A stretch of 39,920 nt of DNA, from NCBI GenBank assembly GCA_023248745.1, contig JAHFDZ010000019.1, forward strand, positions 1 to 39,920, written 5' to 3'. Below the pieces are notes generated by a model, which was given only the letters and a program-made list of their open reading frames with translations, did not search any database and was not told the DNA's origin. Origin of the DNA: Myxococcales bacterium. GTDB lineage: Bacteria > Myxococcota_A > Polyangia > Polyangiales > Polyangiaceae. Both the position numbers and the translations under genes were made by a program. How positions within the stretch are numbered: position 1 is the first letter of the stretch; every line of letters starts with the position of its first letter. Positions 1 to 9,094 of this stretch are shown one piece after another.

Positions 1-1232
1 CCGGCAACAAGATTCGTCGCGGCAGAGCGGAAGACGCTAAAGAGGCCCGTACTCGACATGGTGACACGATCACTCAACCCATTGCCTTGAACGGCCTGTG
101 CGGTTTCAGAGAGACGCAATGTAGCCTGGGTCGCAACGGTGTAAGCGAACGTATCGCGCACACCATTCGTGTCGCCTGTCACCAGATTCGTCGCGTCGGA
201 TTCGTAAACCACGAACCTTCCGTCTCCCGTCATGTGTGGCCTTCGACTCAGCCCGTTGGCCTGAACGCCGCCCGCCCCGACGCTAACTCTGATGGTCGTG
301 TTCTGCGTGCGGTCGCGCAAGAAAATGTCGGTAGCTCCGTTGGTATCGCCAGTCACAAGATTCGTCGCGTCGGATTCAAACGCAACGAATCGGCCGTCGT
401 CTGACACCACCATGACGTCTGAATTGTTGTTCGCTTCGCCGCCGCCCGACGGAATCGTGACGCGCTCCATCGCAGCCGAGGCGACATTGAAAATGAAGCC
501 GTCGTCCTTTCCGTTGGTGTCGCCCGCGACAAGGTTGCTTGCGCTCGAAACAAACACAACGTGCGTGCCGCTCCCGGTGATAAAGCCGCCATGGGACCCG
601 CCGTTTGCAACGCCACTCTGGGCGAGGCTCACGAGCTTGGTCGTGCTGAGCGCGCGATCGCGGATGAAGACGTCGCTCGAAGCGTTCGTGTCACCGACCA
701 CCAGATTGCTCGCGGCCGAGAAAAACGTCACGAACCGTTTGTCGTCCGAGGCTCTTACCGAATCGCAATCTGCGTTGGCTTGCGCACCGCTCGTCGACAC
801 GCTGATCAGCTCCACAGCCTTGAACGCAAGTTGCGGAATGACGATGGCCGCGTCGGGACCAGCATCGACGACACCTGCTTCAGCGGCGGCATCAGTTCCT
901 GTGTCAAACGGAGCGTCGCTTGGACCATCCTTCGGGGCGTCCAACGTTGCGTCAGCGTCGCTTCCACCGTCAAGAATATTGACATCTTGCTTTGCGTCGA
1001 ACGGAGCATCCGGAGATCCATCGGGTGGTGGTTTTGCGTCTTTCGCAGCATCGCCCGCGCTGCTGTCGGAAGGACCGGTACTCGTGTCTTGTGGCGCGTC
1101 ACTCGTGGCTTGCGCCGCGTCACTTGCAGCGTCGGGATCGGAGGAGAACTCACCGCAACCGAACGCACCGAGTTGAACCGCAACCATAGTGAACACGTAA
1201 ACGCGACCACGCTTTGACGTTTTGCGACTCAT
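1..1232 (-). CDS. PD40/TolB-like repeat lipoprotein, C-terminus cut by window edge
   Basis: The reading frame is open from ATG at 1232 down to base 1, so the C-terminus lies outside the window. A strong ribosome binding site (GGAGGACTT, minus strand 1234-1242) precedes the start. The N-terminus has a basic, hydrophobic export signal ending in a Cys near residue 26 (AFGC, an imperfect lipobox), followed by about 100 residues of Asp/Ala/Pro-rich linker. From about residue 150 there are at least five repeats of roughly 55-60 residues carrying the core SDATNLVTGDTNG and D(V/I)F(L/I)RDR, the pattern of PD40/TolB-like WD40-type beta-propeller blades. Such proteins are usually cell-surface or periplasmic; no catalytic residues are visible. 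The linker composition is typical of myxobacterial lipoproteins. The ligand is unknown. Confidence 0.85.
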   Translation of the reverse strand, partial: MSRKTSKRGRVYVFTMVAVQLGAFGCGEFSSDPDAASDAAQATSDAPQDTSTGPSDSSAGDAAKDAKPPPDGSPDAPFDAKQDVNILDGGSDADATLDAPKDGPSDAPFDTGTDAAAEAGVVDAGPDAAIVIPQLAFKAVELISVSTSGAQANADCDSVRASDDKRFVTFFSAASNLVVGDTNASSDVFIRDRALSTTKLVSLAQSGVANGGSHGGFITGSGTHVVFVSSASNLVAGDTNGKDDGFIFNVASAAMERVTIPSGGGEANNNSDVMVVSDDGRFVAFESDATNLVTGDTNGATDIFLRDRTQNTTIRVSVGAGGVQANGLSRRPHMTGDGRFVVYESDATNLVTGDTNGVRDTFAYTVATQATLRLSETAQAVQGNGLSDRVTMSSTGLFSVFRSAATNLVA

Positions 1233-1313
1233 GAAGTCCTCCGTAAACCTAATCCGCACAAAGCGAGGGTACCGCCATCCACCGCGCGAAGACCATTGCG
1301 ATACACTCGCGCC

Positions 1314-2123
1314 ATGCCACTTCCGATTCTATGCGGGTCGTTCTCGCTTCACCCCGTGAGCACTGGCGCCGCGATGCATAACGCGGGCTATCGCGCGCTT
1401 GGTCTTGACTGGCACTACATTCCGTTCGGCGTCTCGAACGTCTCGAGCGCGGTTGCCTCAATGCGCATGCTCGGAATAAGAGGCGTTGGCGTCTCTTACC
1501 CGTTCAAAGAACAGGTGATGCCCCTGCTCGACGCAATCGACGGCAACGCGTCTTCGATGGGTGCGGTCAACACCATCGTCAACACAAATGGTCACCTTGT
1601 AGGTTACAATACAGATTGGATTGGCGGCGCACGCGCACTTCTCGAAGTGACGCAGCTGGTCGACAAACGCGTTCTCGTCCTCGGTGCGGGCGGGGCAGCA
1701 CGCGCCGTCGCGACCGGTATCGCGCGCGAGGGGGCCGCACTCACGATCGTTAACCGCAATCGCGAAAAGGGAAAGGCGCTTGCCGACTCGCTCGACGCCC
1801 AAGCCTGCACGCTCGATGAAGTCGAACTCGGCGCGATCGATATCGTCGTCAATGCAACGAGCATCGGGATGGCGGACGTGTGCGACGGTTTCCCGCTCGA
1901 TCCATTGCGACTGGGAGCGCAGCACGTGGTGATGGACATCGTGTACAAGCCGCTCCGCACTCCGTGGTTGCTCGCGGCAAAGGAGCGAGGCGCAAACACA
2001 ATCGGCGGTGAACGAATGCTTCTGCACCAAGCCGCCGCGCAATTTGCACTCTACACACAACAAGAAGCGCCTCTCGCTGCGATGGCCGCAGGCCTCGAAA
2101 TCGAGCTAGCGAAAACGCTTTAA
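1314..2123 (+). CDS. aroE: Shikimate dehydrogenase-like protein (AroE family)
   Basis: This 269-residue protein matches the shikimate/quinate dehydrogenase fold throughout. The N-terminal shikimate-binding Ser-x-Ser lies in SFSLHP (9-14), the catalytic Lys is K65 in YPFKE, the partner Asp is D101 in NTDWIGG, the NADP-binding Gly loop is GAGGAARA (124-131), and the C-terminal HQAAAQF helix is present. The family reaction is reduction of 3-dehydroshikimate to shikimate in aromatic amino acid synthesis. The usual GxNVTxPFKE motif reads GVGVSYPFKE here, so the conserved Asn is absent; this resembles AroE-like paralogues and makes the substrate less certain. The ATG at 1314 is preferred because the family starts at this beta-strand and the only upstream alternative is a TTG at 1296. 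It is divergent from the gene at 1-1232. Confidence 0.85.
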   Translation: MPLPILCGSFSLHPVSTGAAMHNAGYRALGLDWHYIPFGVSNVSSAVASMRMLGIRGVGVSYPFKEQVMPLLDAIDGNASSMGAVNTIVNTNGHLVGYNTDWIGGARALLEVTQLVDKRVLVLGAGGAARAVATGIAREGAALTIVNRNREKGKALADSLDAQACTLDEVELGAIDIVVNATSIGMADVCDGFPLDPLRLGAQHVVMDIVYKPLRTPWLLAAKERGANTIGGERMLLHQAAAQFALYTQQEAPLAAMAAGLEIELAKTL

Positions 2124-2152
2124 CGATCGGCGCGCGTGCGGGCACTCCTCGC

Positions 2153-2506
2153 ATGGTCAAACACGTAGCGGCACTCTCAATGCTTCTCGCGGGCTGCCAA
2201 TTCGAAGAGAGCACCCCGTTGACAAACAGCGACAACAACGACACAGACTGTGCAAACGACGGTGGCCGCCCCGACGCCACGCGGAGCGACGCCGGCGAAT
2301 CGAGCGGAAACAAAAGCAATAGTGACGCATCACCCCTCGGGCCCGATGGCGGGAATTCACAATCGGGTGGCGCCCTCTGCGCCCCAGGCGTGAGTTGCGG
2401 TGGAATCATCTCGTGCACGGACCACTGCTTCGGTGCAGAGTGCTGCGTGATCCGGTGCACCTGCGGAGGCAATGACACGCTCTACTGCGATATGACCTGC
2501 AATTGA
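2153..2506 (+). CDS. Small Cys-rich lipoprotein, unknown function
   Basis: A 117-residue protein with a short signal and a clear lipobox (LLAGC, Cys at about 15). A low-complexity Asp/Ser/Asn/Gly region follows, and the C-terminal 45 residues hold ten cysteines in a compact pattern, with an adjacent pair in AECCVIRC. The mature protein is probably anchored to a membrane facing the periplasm or cell surface, with a disulphide-bonded knot. No known family was recognised. It lies 29 bp after the shikimate-dehydrogenase-like gene and 51 bp before the urease genes, but nothing ties it to either pathway. Confidence 0.7.
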   Translation: MVKHVAALSMLLAGCQFEESTPLTNSDNNDTDCANDGGRPDATRSDAGESSGNKSNSDASPLGPDGGNSQSGGALCAPGVSCGGIISCTDHCFGAECCVIRCTCGGNDTLYCDMTCN

Positions 2507-2557
2507 GGTTGCCAAAAGTCGCTGACGCCGCGCGTCATTTCGTGGACACTGCCAGCC

Positions 2558-3217
2558 ATGCATCTGTCGCAACGCGATCTCGACAAACTGATTCTTCACG
2601 GCGCGGGGGTGCTCGCGCAGAAGCGCCTCGCACGAGGGTTGCGCCTTTCGTACCCCGAAGCGATCGCTTTGATTGCGACGCAGCTGCTCGAGCTCATTCG
2701 CGACGGAAGGTCAGTTGCCGAACTCATGAGCATCGGTCGCACGATGCTCGGCCGTGCGCAGGTCATACCCGGCGTCGCCGAGATGATTCACGAGGTTCAG
2801 GTCGAGGGCACTTTCCCCGACGGAACGAAACTTGTCACCGTGCACCACCCCATCGAGCGCGATCAGGGCGACCTCTCGCTTGCGCTGTACGGGAGTTTCC
2901 TTCCGGTTCCCGACGCCACTCGCTTCACGCTCTCATCGGACGCGGTTTCACCTGGCACGGTCGAAACGACCCTCGGTGAAATCGAAATCAACGCAGCGCG
3001 TCCATTTATCACTATCGCGGTTACCAATACCGGCGACCGCCCCATTCAAGTCGGGAGTCACTACCCCTTCGACGACACGAACGCGGCGCTCACCTTTGAC
3101 CGGAAGGCATCAGAAGGTAAGCGCCTTGACATTCCGGCAGGCACGGCCATTCGTTTCGAGCCCGGCATGACCAAGACCGTCAACCTCGTTGAGACCGTAA
3201 GCTCGGAGGGAACATGA
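2558..3217 (+). CDS. ureAB: Urease gamma-beta fusion subunit
   Basis: A single 219-residue chain joins the urease gamma and beta subunits. Residues 1-100 match UreA (gamma), including LSQRDLDKL near the start and the [19 protein letters not shown] stretch at 78-96. Residues 131-219 match UreB (beta), including GEIEINAAR (140-148), the VGSHYPF region (165-171) and [15 protein letters not shown] (189-203). Such fusions are known from Helicobacter and plants. Two oddities stand out: the usual HYHF reads HYPF (Pro170), and the beta part is short, ending soon after EPG and lacking the family's C-terminal GGxR and GF motifs. The stop overlaps the alpha-subunit start by ATGA, so the two are translationally coupled. 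The product would form the non-catalytic shell of the cytoplasmic urease. Confidence 0.93.
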   Translation: MHLSQRDLDKLILHGAGVLAQKRLARGLRLSYPEAIALIATQLLELIRDGRSVAELMSIGRTMLGRAQVIPGVAEMIHEVQVEGTFPDGTKLVTVHHPIERDQGDLSLALYGSFLPVPDATRFTLSSDAVSPGTVETTLGEIEINAARPFITIAVTNTGDRPIQVGSHYPFDDTNAALTFDRKASEGKRLDIPAGTAIRFEPGMTKTVNLVETVSSEGT

Positions 3218-4929
3218 GCTACCGAATGGCGCGTCGGCACTACGCTGACATGTACGGGCCGACCACCGGAGATAAAGTAACGCTTGGTGATACCAATTTG
3301 GTGCTCGAGGTCGAACGCGACTTTGCGGCCTATGGTGATGAATGCAAATTTGGCGGCGGCAAGGTCTTGCGCGACCGAATGGGCCAGGCAGCCGGCATCG
3401 GAGACGACGAGGCGCTCGATGTGGTCATCACCAACGCACTCATCGTTGACTGGACTGGCATCTACAAAGCCGACATTGGCATCAAGAGCGGACGCATCGC
3501 GGGCATCGGCAAGGCGGGAAACCCGAGCATCATGGCGGGTGTCACACCAGGCATGATCGTCGGCGTTACAACCGAAGCCATCGCAGCCGAAGGCCACATC
3601 ATTACGGCCGGCGGAATCGACACGCATATCCACTTTATCTGTCCTCAGCAGGCGTACGAAGCCCTCGCCAGCGGCGTGACCACTTTCGTAGGCGGCGGCA
3701 CCGGCCCCGCTACCGGCACGAACGCGACAACATGTACACCTGGCGCGAGGCACATCGAGCTCATGCTCCAAGCGACCGACATGCTTCCGATGAACATCGG
3801 TCTCACGGGTAAAGGCAATACTTCGCTCTCGACGGGCCTGGTTGATCAGGTTCGTGCCGGCGCCGTCGGCCTCAAGCTTCATGAAGATTGGGGCAGCGGA
3901 CCGCTCGCCATCGATTGTTGCCTCGGCATCGCCGACGACGAAGATGTTCAAGTTACTTTACATACCGACACGCTCAACGAGAGCGGTTACGTCGACGACA
4001 CGATCGCGGCATTCAAGGGCCGAACGATTCACACGTACCACACCGAGGGCGCGGGTGGCGGGCACGCTCCTGACATTATTCGCGTTTGCGGGGAAGCCAA
4101 TGTCATCCCGAGTTCAACCAACCCGACAAGGCCGTTTACCGTCAACACACTTGACGAACATCTTGATATGCTCATGGTATGCCACCACCTGGATCGCGAA
4201 ATTCCTGAAGACGTTGCGTTCGCCGAAAGCCGCATCCGTGGTGAGACGATCGCGGCCGAAGACATCCTTCACGACCTAGGTGCCATCAGCATTATTTCGA
4301 GCGACAGCCAAGCGATGGGGCGTGTCGGCGAAGTGCTCACGCGCACTTGGCAAACCGCGCACAAGATGAAAGACCAACGCGGAAGGCTTGATGGCGAAAT
4401 GGGTCACAACGATAATTTGCGCATTCGGCGTTACATTTCGAAATACACGATCAATCCAGCGATCGCGCACGGCATGAGCCACGAAATTGGCTCCGTAGAA
4501 GTCGGCAAGTTGGCTGACCTTGTTCTCTGGAAGCCTGCAATGTTCGGCATCCGGCCCGAGATTGTCATCAAGGGTGGCTTCATCGCTTGGGCGCAGATGG
4601 GCGATCCGAACGCGTCGATTCCAACGCCCCAGCCCGTCTACATGCGCCCGATGTTTGGTGCCATGGGACGCGCAACCGGCGCAACGAGCATCGCGTTTGT
4701 CTCTCAGCGCGCTATCGAAGAAGGCAACATTGCCGCCCTACATCTTCACAAATGGGTGCGGCCGGTGAAGGGCTGCCGCGGTATCGGCAAACGCGACATG
4801 AAGCTGAACGATGCGCTTCCGGTGATGCGTGTCAACGCAGAGACGTATCAGGTGTTCGCGGATGGGCAGCTGTTGCGATGCGAACCCGCGAAGGTGCTGC
4901 CGCTAACTCAACGTTATTCGCTATTTTAG
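3214..4929 (+). CDS. ureC: Urease alpha (catalytic) subunit
   Basis: This 571-residue protein is a full-length urease catalytic subunit, which hydrolyses urea to ammonia and carbamate at a di-nickel centre. All active-site elements are visible. The nickel-binding HIH is H138/H140, the Lys that becomes carbamylated is K221 in GLKLHEDWG, further nickel ligands are H250 and H276, the last ligand is D364 in SSDSQAMGR, and the mobile-flap Cys-His pair is C323-H324 in MVCHHLD. Numbering runs four residues ahead of the Klebsiella enzyme. Maturation normally needs UreD, UreE, UreF and UreG; none lies within the window, so these must be elsewhere if the enzyme is active. The stop codon overlaps that of the convergent gene at 4926. 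Confidence 0.97.
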   Translation: MSYRMARRHYADMYGPTTGDKVTLGDTNLVLEVERDFAAYGDECKFGGGKVLRDRMGQAAGIGDDEALDVVITNALIVDWTGIYKADIGIKSGRIAGIGKAGNPSIMAGVTPGMIVGVTTEAIAAEGHIITAGGIDTHIHFICPQQAYEALASGVTTFVGGGTGPATGTNATTCTPGARHIELMLQATDMLPMNIGLTGKGNTSLSTGLVDQVRAGAVGLKLHEDWGSGPLAIDCCLGIADDEDVQVTLHTDTLNESGYVDDTIAAFKGRTIHTYHTEGAGGGHAPDIIRVCGEANVIPSSTNPTRPFTVNTLDEHLDMLMVCHHLDREIPEDVAFAESRIRGETIAAEDILHDLGAISIISSDSQAMGRVGEVLTRTWQTAHKMKDQRGRLDGEMGHNDNLRIRRYISKYTINPAIAHGMSHEIGSVEVGKLADLVLWKPAMFGIRPEIVIKGGFIAWAQMGDPNASIPTPQPVYMRPMFGAMGRATGATSIAFVSQRAIEEGNIAALHLHKWVRPVKGCRGIGKRDMKLNDALPVMRVNAETYQVFADGQLLRCEPAKVLPLTQRYSLF

Positions 4930-5741
4930 CGGTAGCCGAGCAGGCCACGCAGCTTCGGGTACATCTCGCTTGTGAGAACGGCGTACTCCTCTGGCGTGTC
5001 GCACTCCATGAAGGAGAGATCGCGGCTGAAGCCCACGGCTGCGACGCGCTCGGCGAGCATCATGCATTGCGTGATGTCTTCGTGCTCACTTCGAACCTTT
5101 GCGGTCGAGAAGCGAATCGTCCAATCGGTGGCGCGACTCAAGGCCTCGTGATCGATCGGCTCCCAGAGGAGAATGCCGGTGGCTTCGCCGATACACTGCG
5201 TTCCAGCGGGGAGCGGCCTTTCGAGCAAGCCCTTACCGTGGAAGAGAGGCATGTCGAGCGCATTGGATTTTGCGAAGACGAGAACCTCCTCGTTTGTGTG
5301 CCGATAGTCGCTGCAGACAAGCGTCTTCGACTTGGGCGAAGGGTGAGCGTCGAGGATGCCGTAAATTGAGGGATCGTAGAGAATGTCGGCGTCCATCAGG
5401 ACCACGCGCGACTTTCCGTCGAGAATGTTGTGTTTGCTTTGCCAAGCAAACCACGTGGAGTGTCCGCTCCCCGTAGGCGCGCCTTCTTCGGTGGGGTTGA
5501 GGATCCAAGTGACCTTCGCGCCACCCGCGGCCTCGACCTCGTTTCCGAAGGTGCGTGGGTTTCCAACAAGGTAAATTTCTTTGACACCAGCGGCGCTGAG
5601 CGCGCGGACATGCCAATCGAGAAATGTTGGCGATGACCCTGGTTCGCCCGAGAGAGGAAGCAGTGGCTTTGGCACGTTGCGCGCAACCGCTGAAATGCGA
5701 TTCCCGCTCCCGGCGGCTAAGATGACGGCTTTGTGAATCAT
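4926..5741 (-). CDS. Stand-alone nucleotidyltransferase of the phosphonate cluster
   Basis: A 271-residue NTP-transferase of the LicC/GlmU type (GT-A-like fold). The nucleotide-binding loop is intact: AAGSGNR (9-15), followed by PKPLLPL (24-30, Lys25). A metal-binding Asp motif is present in LMDADILYD. The ATG at 5741 gives the family start ([10 protein letters not shown]) and overlaps the stop of the upstream CDP-alcohol transferase gene by ATGA. By context it may be the CTP:2-aminoethylphosphonate cytidylyltransferase (a PntC-like role), supplying CMP-AEP to the neighbouring transferase. A CTP:phosphocholine-type or sugar-phosphate specificity cannot be excluded. Family certain; substrate inferred. 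Confidence 0.88.
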   Translation of the reverse strand: MIHKAVILAAGSGNRISAVARNVPKPLLPLSGEPGSSPTFLDWHVRALSAAGVKEIYLVGNPRTFGNEVEAAGGAKVTWILNPTEEGAPTGSGHSTWFAWQSKHNILDGKSRVVLMDADILYDPSIYGILDAHPSPKSKTLVCSDYRHTNEEVLVFAKSNALDMPLFHGKGLLERPLPAGTQCIGEATGILLWEPIDHEALSRATDWTIRFSTAKVRSEHEDITQCMMLAERVAAVGFSRDLSFMECDTPEEYAVLTSEMYPKLRGLLGYR

Positions 5742-6838
5742 GCTGTTTCCTGGTTGCTTGCATCGCGGACATAGCGCGAGCACACGGCGGCAGTGAGCAC
5801 AAAGGTGAACATCCCCACCCCGATCACAAGCTTTTCGACGAGCGCAAGCGCCCCAGTGAGCAGGCCAAGGTTGAAGAAAGTCACAGCGTTATCACCAGTA
5901 ACCGCGGAGAGCATGCGCAGAACTCTTCGGAAGCGCGGTGTGTAAATACGGCGGCGGAGGCCTCTTTGAACGGGCGCTCTTCTATCGTCAAGTTTCTTTC
6001 TCACATCGCTGGCATCACCGGCGAGCCCTTCGCGGATGCGCGCGATGAGAGATGGAATTTCAAACGGTGTGATCACGAATGTTTGGATCCACTCGAAGAT
6101 GATCGCAAACCGCGCAACCGCCGATGCTCCCTCGCGGCGCTTGTTGATCACACGTGCCACGAGAACAGACGCAGGATCGTCATCGGTACCCCGCATCGCA
6201 CTGACGAACGTGCGCTTGTAGTAGTCGTAGGTCATTGCCATCCACCCCGGCACTATCAAGCATCCGAAGAAAAAGGCGATGGCGTGTTCGCTAGGCCACC
6301 GCGCGCGAATGAAGAACAGCGCACCGAGCTGCATACTCACGTAGCCGACCATGTCACCAATCTCATCGATGGTGCGACCGTTCGGTGAGAAGAGTTTTTT
6401 TGCACGTGCGAGCTCGCCGTCGAAACAATCGAGAATCATCCGCACTTCGGCGAGAACGAACGCGATCACGAAATCCGTGGTCCGACCGCGCGCGATGAGA
6501 AGGCCCGCAATGATGCCGATGCAGGCGTGGATCGCCGTTACATGATTCGGCTTGAGCGGTGTCTTCAGGGCAAGTGGCAACAGCAAGCGCGCAGCGGGAT
6601 ACCGATAGAATCGATTGAAAGGGTCGACCATCTCGGCAAGCACGTTGTCGATTTCAGTCGCTGCACACGGTTCGTCGCCTTGGGCCTGAGGCTTCGTCGG
6701 AGACAGCGCGGAGCCCTGGGCCGGCGCTTTCACTTGCGGCTGGGAGTGCATCGGCTTGTCCGCGACATGGCACACTCCGAAGGCGGACGCCATCCAAGGA
6801 GCGGTGCGAATCGTTGTGCGCACTGCGTCTAACGTCAC
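5738..6838 (-). CDS. CDP-alcohol phosphotransferase, likely phosphonate head-group transferase
   Basis: A 366-residue integral membrane protein with the complete CDP-alcohol phosphotransferase signature: D140-G141, A144-R145, G154, D158 and D162, matching DGxxAR-x8-Gx3Dx3D. The hydrophobic segments begin at about residue 80 and continue to the C-terminus. Residues 1-75 are a Pro/Ala/Gln-rich extension not expected for this family, probably cytoplasmic. Members move a phospho-alcohol from a CDP- or CMP-activated donor to an alcohol acceptor or the reverse. Next to AEP-synthesis genes, the likely donor is CMP-2-aminoethylphosphonate and the acceptor a diacylglycerol, ceramide or polyol; this is inferred. 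The start is GTG at 6838, overlapping the upstream stop as GTGA; internal Met16 or Met30 are alternatives. Confidence 0.92.
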   Translation of the reverse strand: MTLDAVRTTIRTAPWMASAFGVCHVADKPMHSQPQVKAPAQGSALSPTKPQAQGDEPCAATEIDNVLAEMVDPFNRFYRYPAARLLLPLALKTPLKPNHVTAIHACIGIIAGLLIARGRTTDFVIAFVLAEVRMILDCFDGELARAKKLFSPNGRTIDEIGDMVGYVSMQLGALFFIRARWPSEHAIAFFFGCLIVPGWMAMTYDYYKRTFVSAMRGTDDDPASVLVARVINKRREGASAVARFAIIFEWIQTFVITPFEIPSLIARIREGLAGDASDVRKKLDDRRAPVQRGLRRRIYTPRFRRVLRMLSAVTGDNAVTFFNLGLLTGALALVEKLVIGVGMFTFVLTAAVCSRYVRDASNQETA

Positions 6839-7905
6839 GCCAATCGACGGACAATCGCGAGCATTTGATCGATATCCGCGTCACTTAGTTCGCCCATCAC
6901 CGCGACGCGAAACATCTGCCCGGCGAAAGGACCTTGCCCTGCGTAGATAATGAAACCCTCGCGTTTCAGCTCGTCGTGCAGGCGCTCGTAGGCAAGGCCA
7001 CTCGGAAGACGGTACGAACTCAGCGTGACGCCATAGGAGGCTTCGTCATCGAGAAAGGCGCGAATGCCCATTTCTGCGAGCGCTGAGCGAACGCGATTCG
7101 TCAAGGTACTGTACCTTTGATGGCGCGCCCGCCACCCACCTTGCGCACTGAGTTCAATGAGCGCGCGATCGAGTGCATAGAGAACTTGAACCGACTGCGT
7201 GAACGGTGAAAACCCGTTTGTTTGTTCTTTTCGATAGCGGAAGAGATCAAGATAAACGCTCGTCGCTCCCGACTTACGATCGGTAAATGCGGGCTTATGA
7301 ACGAGCACCATCGCAATGCCAGGCACGCCGTGCAGGCACTTGTTGGCAGTGGCCGCACACGCGAGCAGATTCCACTCTGCAAACTGAATGCGCTCACCTG
7401 CAAAGCTGCTGACCGCATCAAGCAAGAGGGGCACTTTGTAACGCGTGCAGAGTGCACCAAGTTTGTCGATGTCGTTCAGTCGCCCAGTCGTCGTCTCGTG
7501 ATGCACGGCAAATACGTGATCGAAGTTGCCGGCTTGAAGCGCTGTCTCGATGGCGGCAAAATCGATAGGTGACGTCCACGGCGACGAAACCACGTGGTGC
7601 CGCTTGCCTTGCGCGGTGAGCATGGCTGCTGCGCGATCGCCGTACACGCCATTGGCCGCAACGAGTGTGTTCGATCCAGCGCCTGGCACGAGCGAGAACA
7701 TGGCTTCAACTGCTCCGGTGCCAGACGACGTCAAGAGCACGGGAACGTACTGCGCATTCGCATCTTCGTAGACGTTCGCGAGACCGGAAATGATGCGCTG
7801 CGAGAGTTCCGCAAACTCGGGCTCGCGATGGCATAAATCGTCGCCGAGGAGCGCTTGTCGAACGCCTTTCGTGAGCGTCACAGGGCCGGGATTAAGAAGT
7901 TTCAT
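6835..7905 (-). CDS. phnW: 2-aminoethylphosphonate transaminase
   Basis: A 356-residue fold-type I PLP aminotransferase of the AEP/alanine-glyoxylate class. It starts with the typical NPGPVTLT. Visible features are TSSGTGAVEA (59-68) for phosphate binding, HHETTTG (135-141), the PLP-ring Asp in LLDAVSS (D163), and the Schiff-base Lys in ATANKCLHG (K189). In this neighbourhood it would run in the synthetic direction, aminating phosphonoacetaldehyde to 2-aminoethylphosphonate. The ATG at 7905 overlaps the stop of the upstream decarboxylase gene (ATGA), and its own stop overlaps the CDP-alcohol transferase start. A longer frame to 7923 exists but lacks family similarity. Confidence 0.93.
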   Translation of the reverse strand: MKLLNPGPVTLTKGVRQALLGDDLCHREPEFAELSQRIISGLANVYEDANAQYVPVLLTSSGTGAVEAMFSLVPGAGSNTLVAANGVYGDRAAAMLTAQGKRHHVVSSPWTSPIDFAAIETALQAGNFDHVFAVHHETTTGRLNDIDKLGALCTRYKVPLLLDAVSSFAGERIQFAEWNLLACAATANKCLHGVPGIAMVLVHKPAFTDRKSGATSVYLDLFRYRKEQTNGFSPFTQSVQVLYALDRALIELSAQGGWRARHQRYSTLTNRVRSALAEMGIRAFLDDEASYGVTLSSYRLPSGLAYERLHDELKREGFIIYAGQGPFAGQMFRVAVMGELSDADIDQMLAIVRRLA

Positions 7906-9050
7906 GAGTTGACGGCCATCCACTGCGTAAGGCGCTCTTTTACTTGAATTGGCGTCGCAGTCGGACGCGGCAAGTCTTCGGGTGCACCAGGCCGCATCTT
8001 CACGTGCACAAAGAGCATGTCGGATGAACGCGTGTGGATAAGTGCTTCGACCGCAGCGATCGATTCGGCACGTTCAACGCGAGGATACCCACACGCTGCC
8101 GCAACGAGCGCACAGTCGACTGAGTGACTCACGGTTGATTGTCCGCCTGTAGACTCATGCAGTTCGTTGTCGAGGAGCACGTGCACCAAGTTCTTGGGAC
8201 GCTCAAACCCGAGTGTCGCAAGCGCACCGAGTCGCATCAGCGCCGCGCCATCACCGTCGAGAACAATGACGCGCCGATTCGGCTGGGCAAGTGCAAGGCC
8301 GAGGCCGAAGCTCGACGCGCAACCCATGCTGCCCACCATGTAGAGCTGGTTGGCGCGGTCATCGAGAGCGTAAAGCTCGCGGCCTGTGTAACCCGTTGTC
8401 GCGACGACGACATCCGTCGGAAGAAGCGCACGCTGCACCGCAGAGAGCACTTCGCTGCGAGAAGGTCGTTCGGGCCCCCATTCAAATACGGGTGCAAGTT
8501 GAGACGTTACCGCTGCTTTTGGCGCCGCCTTCGACTTGAGCTTATGCGGCGCTACGGAGTCCTTTTTCATGACGAGCCCGTAGGGCTGTCTCGTCTTTTC
8601 CATATGATCGACTGCGCGCGCAAGACACGGCGCTATGTCGGCCTCTTCGGTCGGAAAGTACTCCCAAGGGATTTGCATCAGCTCGAACAAGGCCGTCGTA
8701 ATGGCGCCCATCAACTTGTGCTGGGGTTCGTCTGAAGGACCTCCGGGCTCACCACGCAAAGTTGTGATCACAAGCACGGGCATGTCGAAGATCATGTTCA
8801 GTGAGGTAAGCGGGTTGACGGTATTGCCGAACCCCGAGTTCTGAAACATGACTACCGAGCGACGGCCACCGAGCTCTGCGCCGCTGGCGATGGCGACTGC
8901 GTCACCTTCATTGGTAGCGCCCACGTACTCGAGATCGGGAGCGTCGATCACGTAGTTGATGAAAGGCTTGAGGTACGAGCACGGCACGCCTGTGTAGAGC
9001 AAAAAGCCGTGCAGCTTGGCGGCTTCGATGAAGGACTGTGGGGAAATCAT
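7902..9050 (-). CDS. ppd: Phosphonopyruvate decarboxylase
   Basis: A 382-residue thiamine-diphosphate enzyme that decarboxylates phosphonopyruvate to phosphonoacetaldehyde, the step that pulls the unfavourable PEP mutase equilibrium forward. The N-terminal pyrimidine-binding domain contains the catalytic Glu in NEGDAVAIA (E48). The C-terminal pyrophosphate-binding domain has the GDG motif (266-268) and the paired Asn in LLDNELHES (N295). GVPCSYLKP and QNSGFGN are typical of Ppd/sulfopyruvate decarboxylases; the neighbouring PEP mutase decides for phosphonopyruvate. It begins 44 bp after the mutase gene and overlaps phnW by 4 bp. Confidence 0.93.
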   Translation of the reverse strand: MISPQSFIEAAKLHGFLLYTGVPCSYLKPFINYVIDAPDLEYVGATNEGDAVAIASGAELGGRRSVVMFQNSGFGNTVNPLTSLNMIFDMPVLVITTLRGEPGGPSDEPQHKLMGAITTALFELMQIPWEYFPTEEADIAPCLARAVDHMEKTRQPYGLVMKKDSVAPHKLKSKAAPKAAVTSQLAPVFEWGPERPSRSEVLSAVQRALLPTDVVVATTGYTGRELYALDDRANQLYMVGSMGCASSFGLGLALAQPNRRVIVLDGDGAALMRLGALATLGFERPKNLVHVLLDNELHESTGGQSTVSHSVDCALVAAACGYPRVERAESIAAVEALIHTRSSDMLFVHVKMRPGAPEDLPRPTATPIQVKERLTQWMAVNS

Positions 9051-9094
9051 GGGTCCTCTGAGCGGTTGGGTAAGCGTCTTGACGGCAAGCTCGA

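Noticed and set aside
292-1176. Long plus-strand open frame opposite the repeat lipoprotein
   Set aside because: The minus strand encodes a signal, linker and regular PD40-like repeats with a strong ribosome binding site; the plus frame has a biased, shadow-like composition.
3061-3951. Minus-strand 296-codon frame across ureAB and ureC
   Set aside because: It is antisense to conserved urease sequence and has no recognisable domain.
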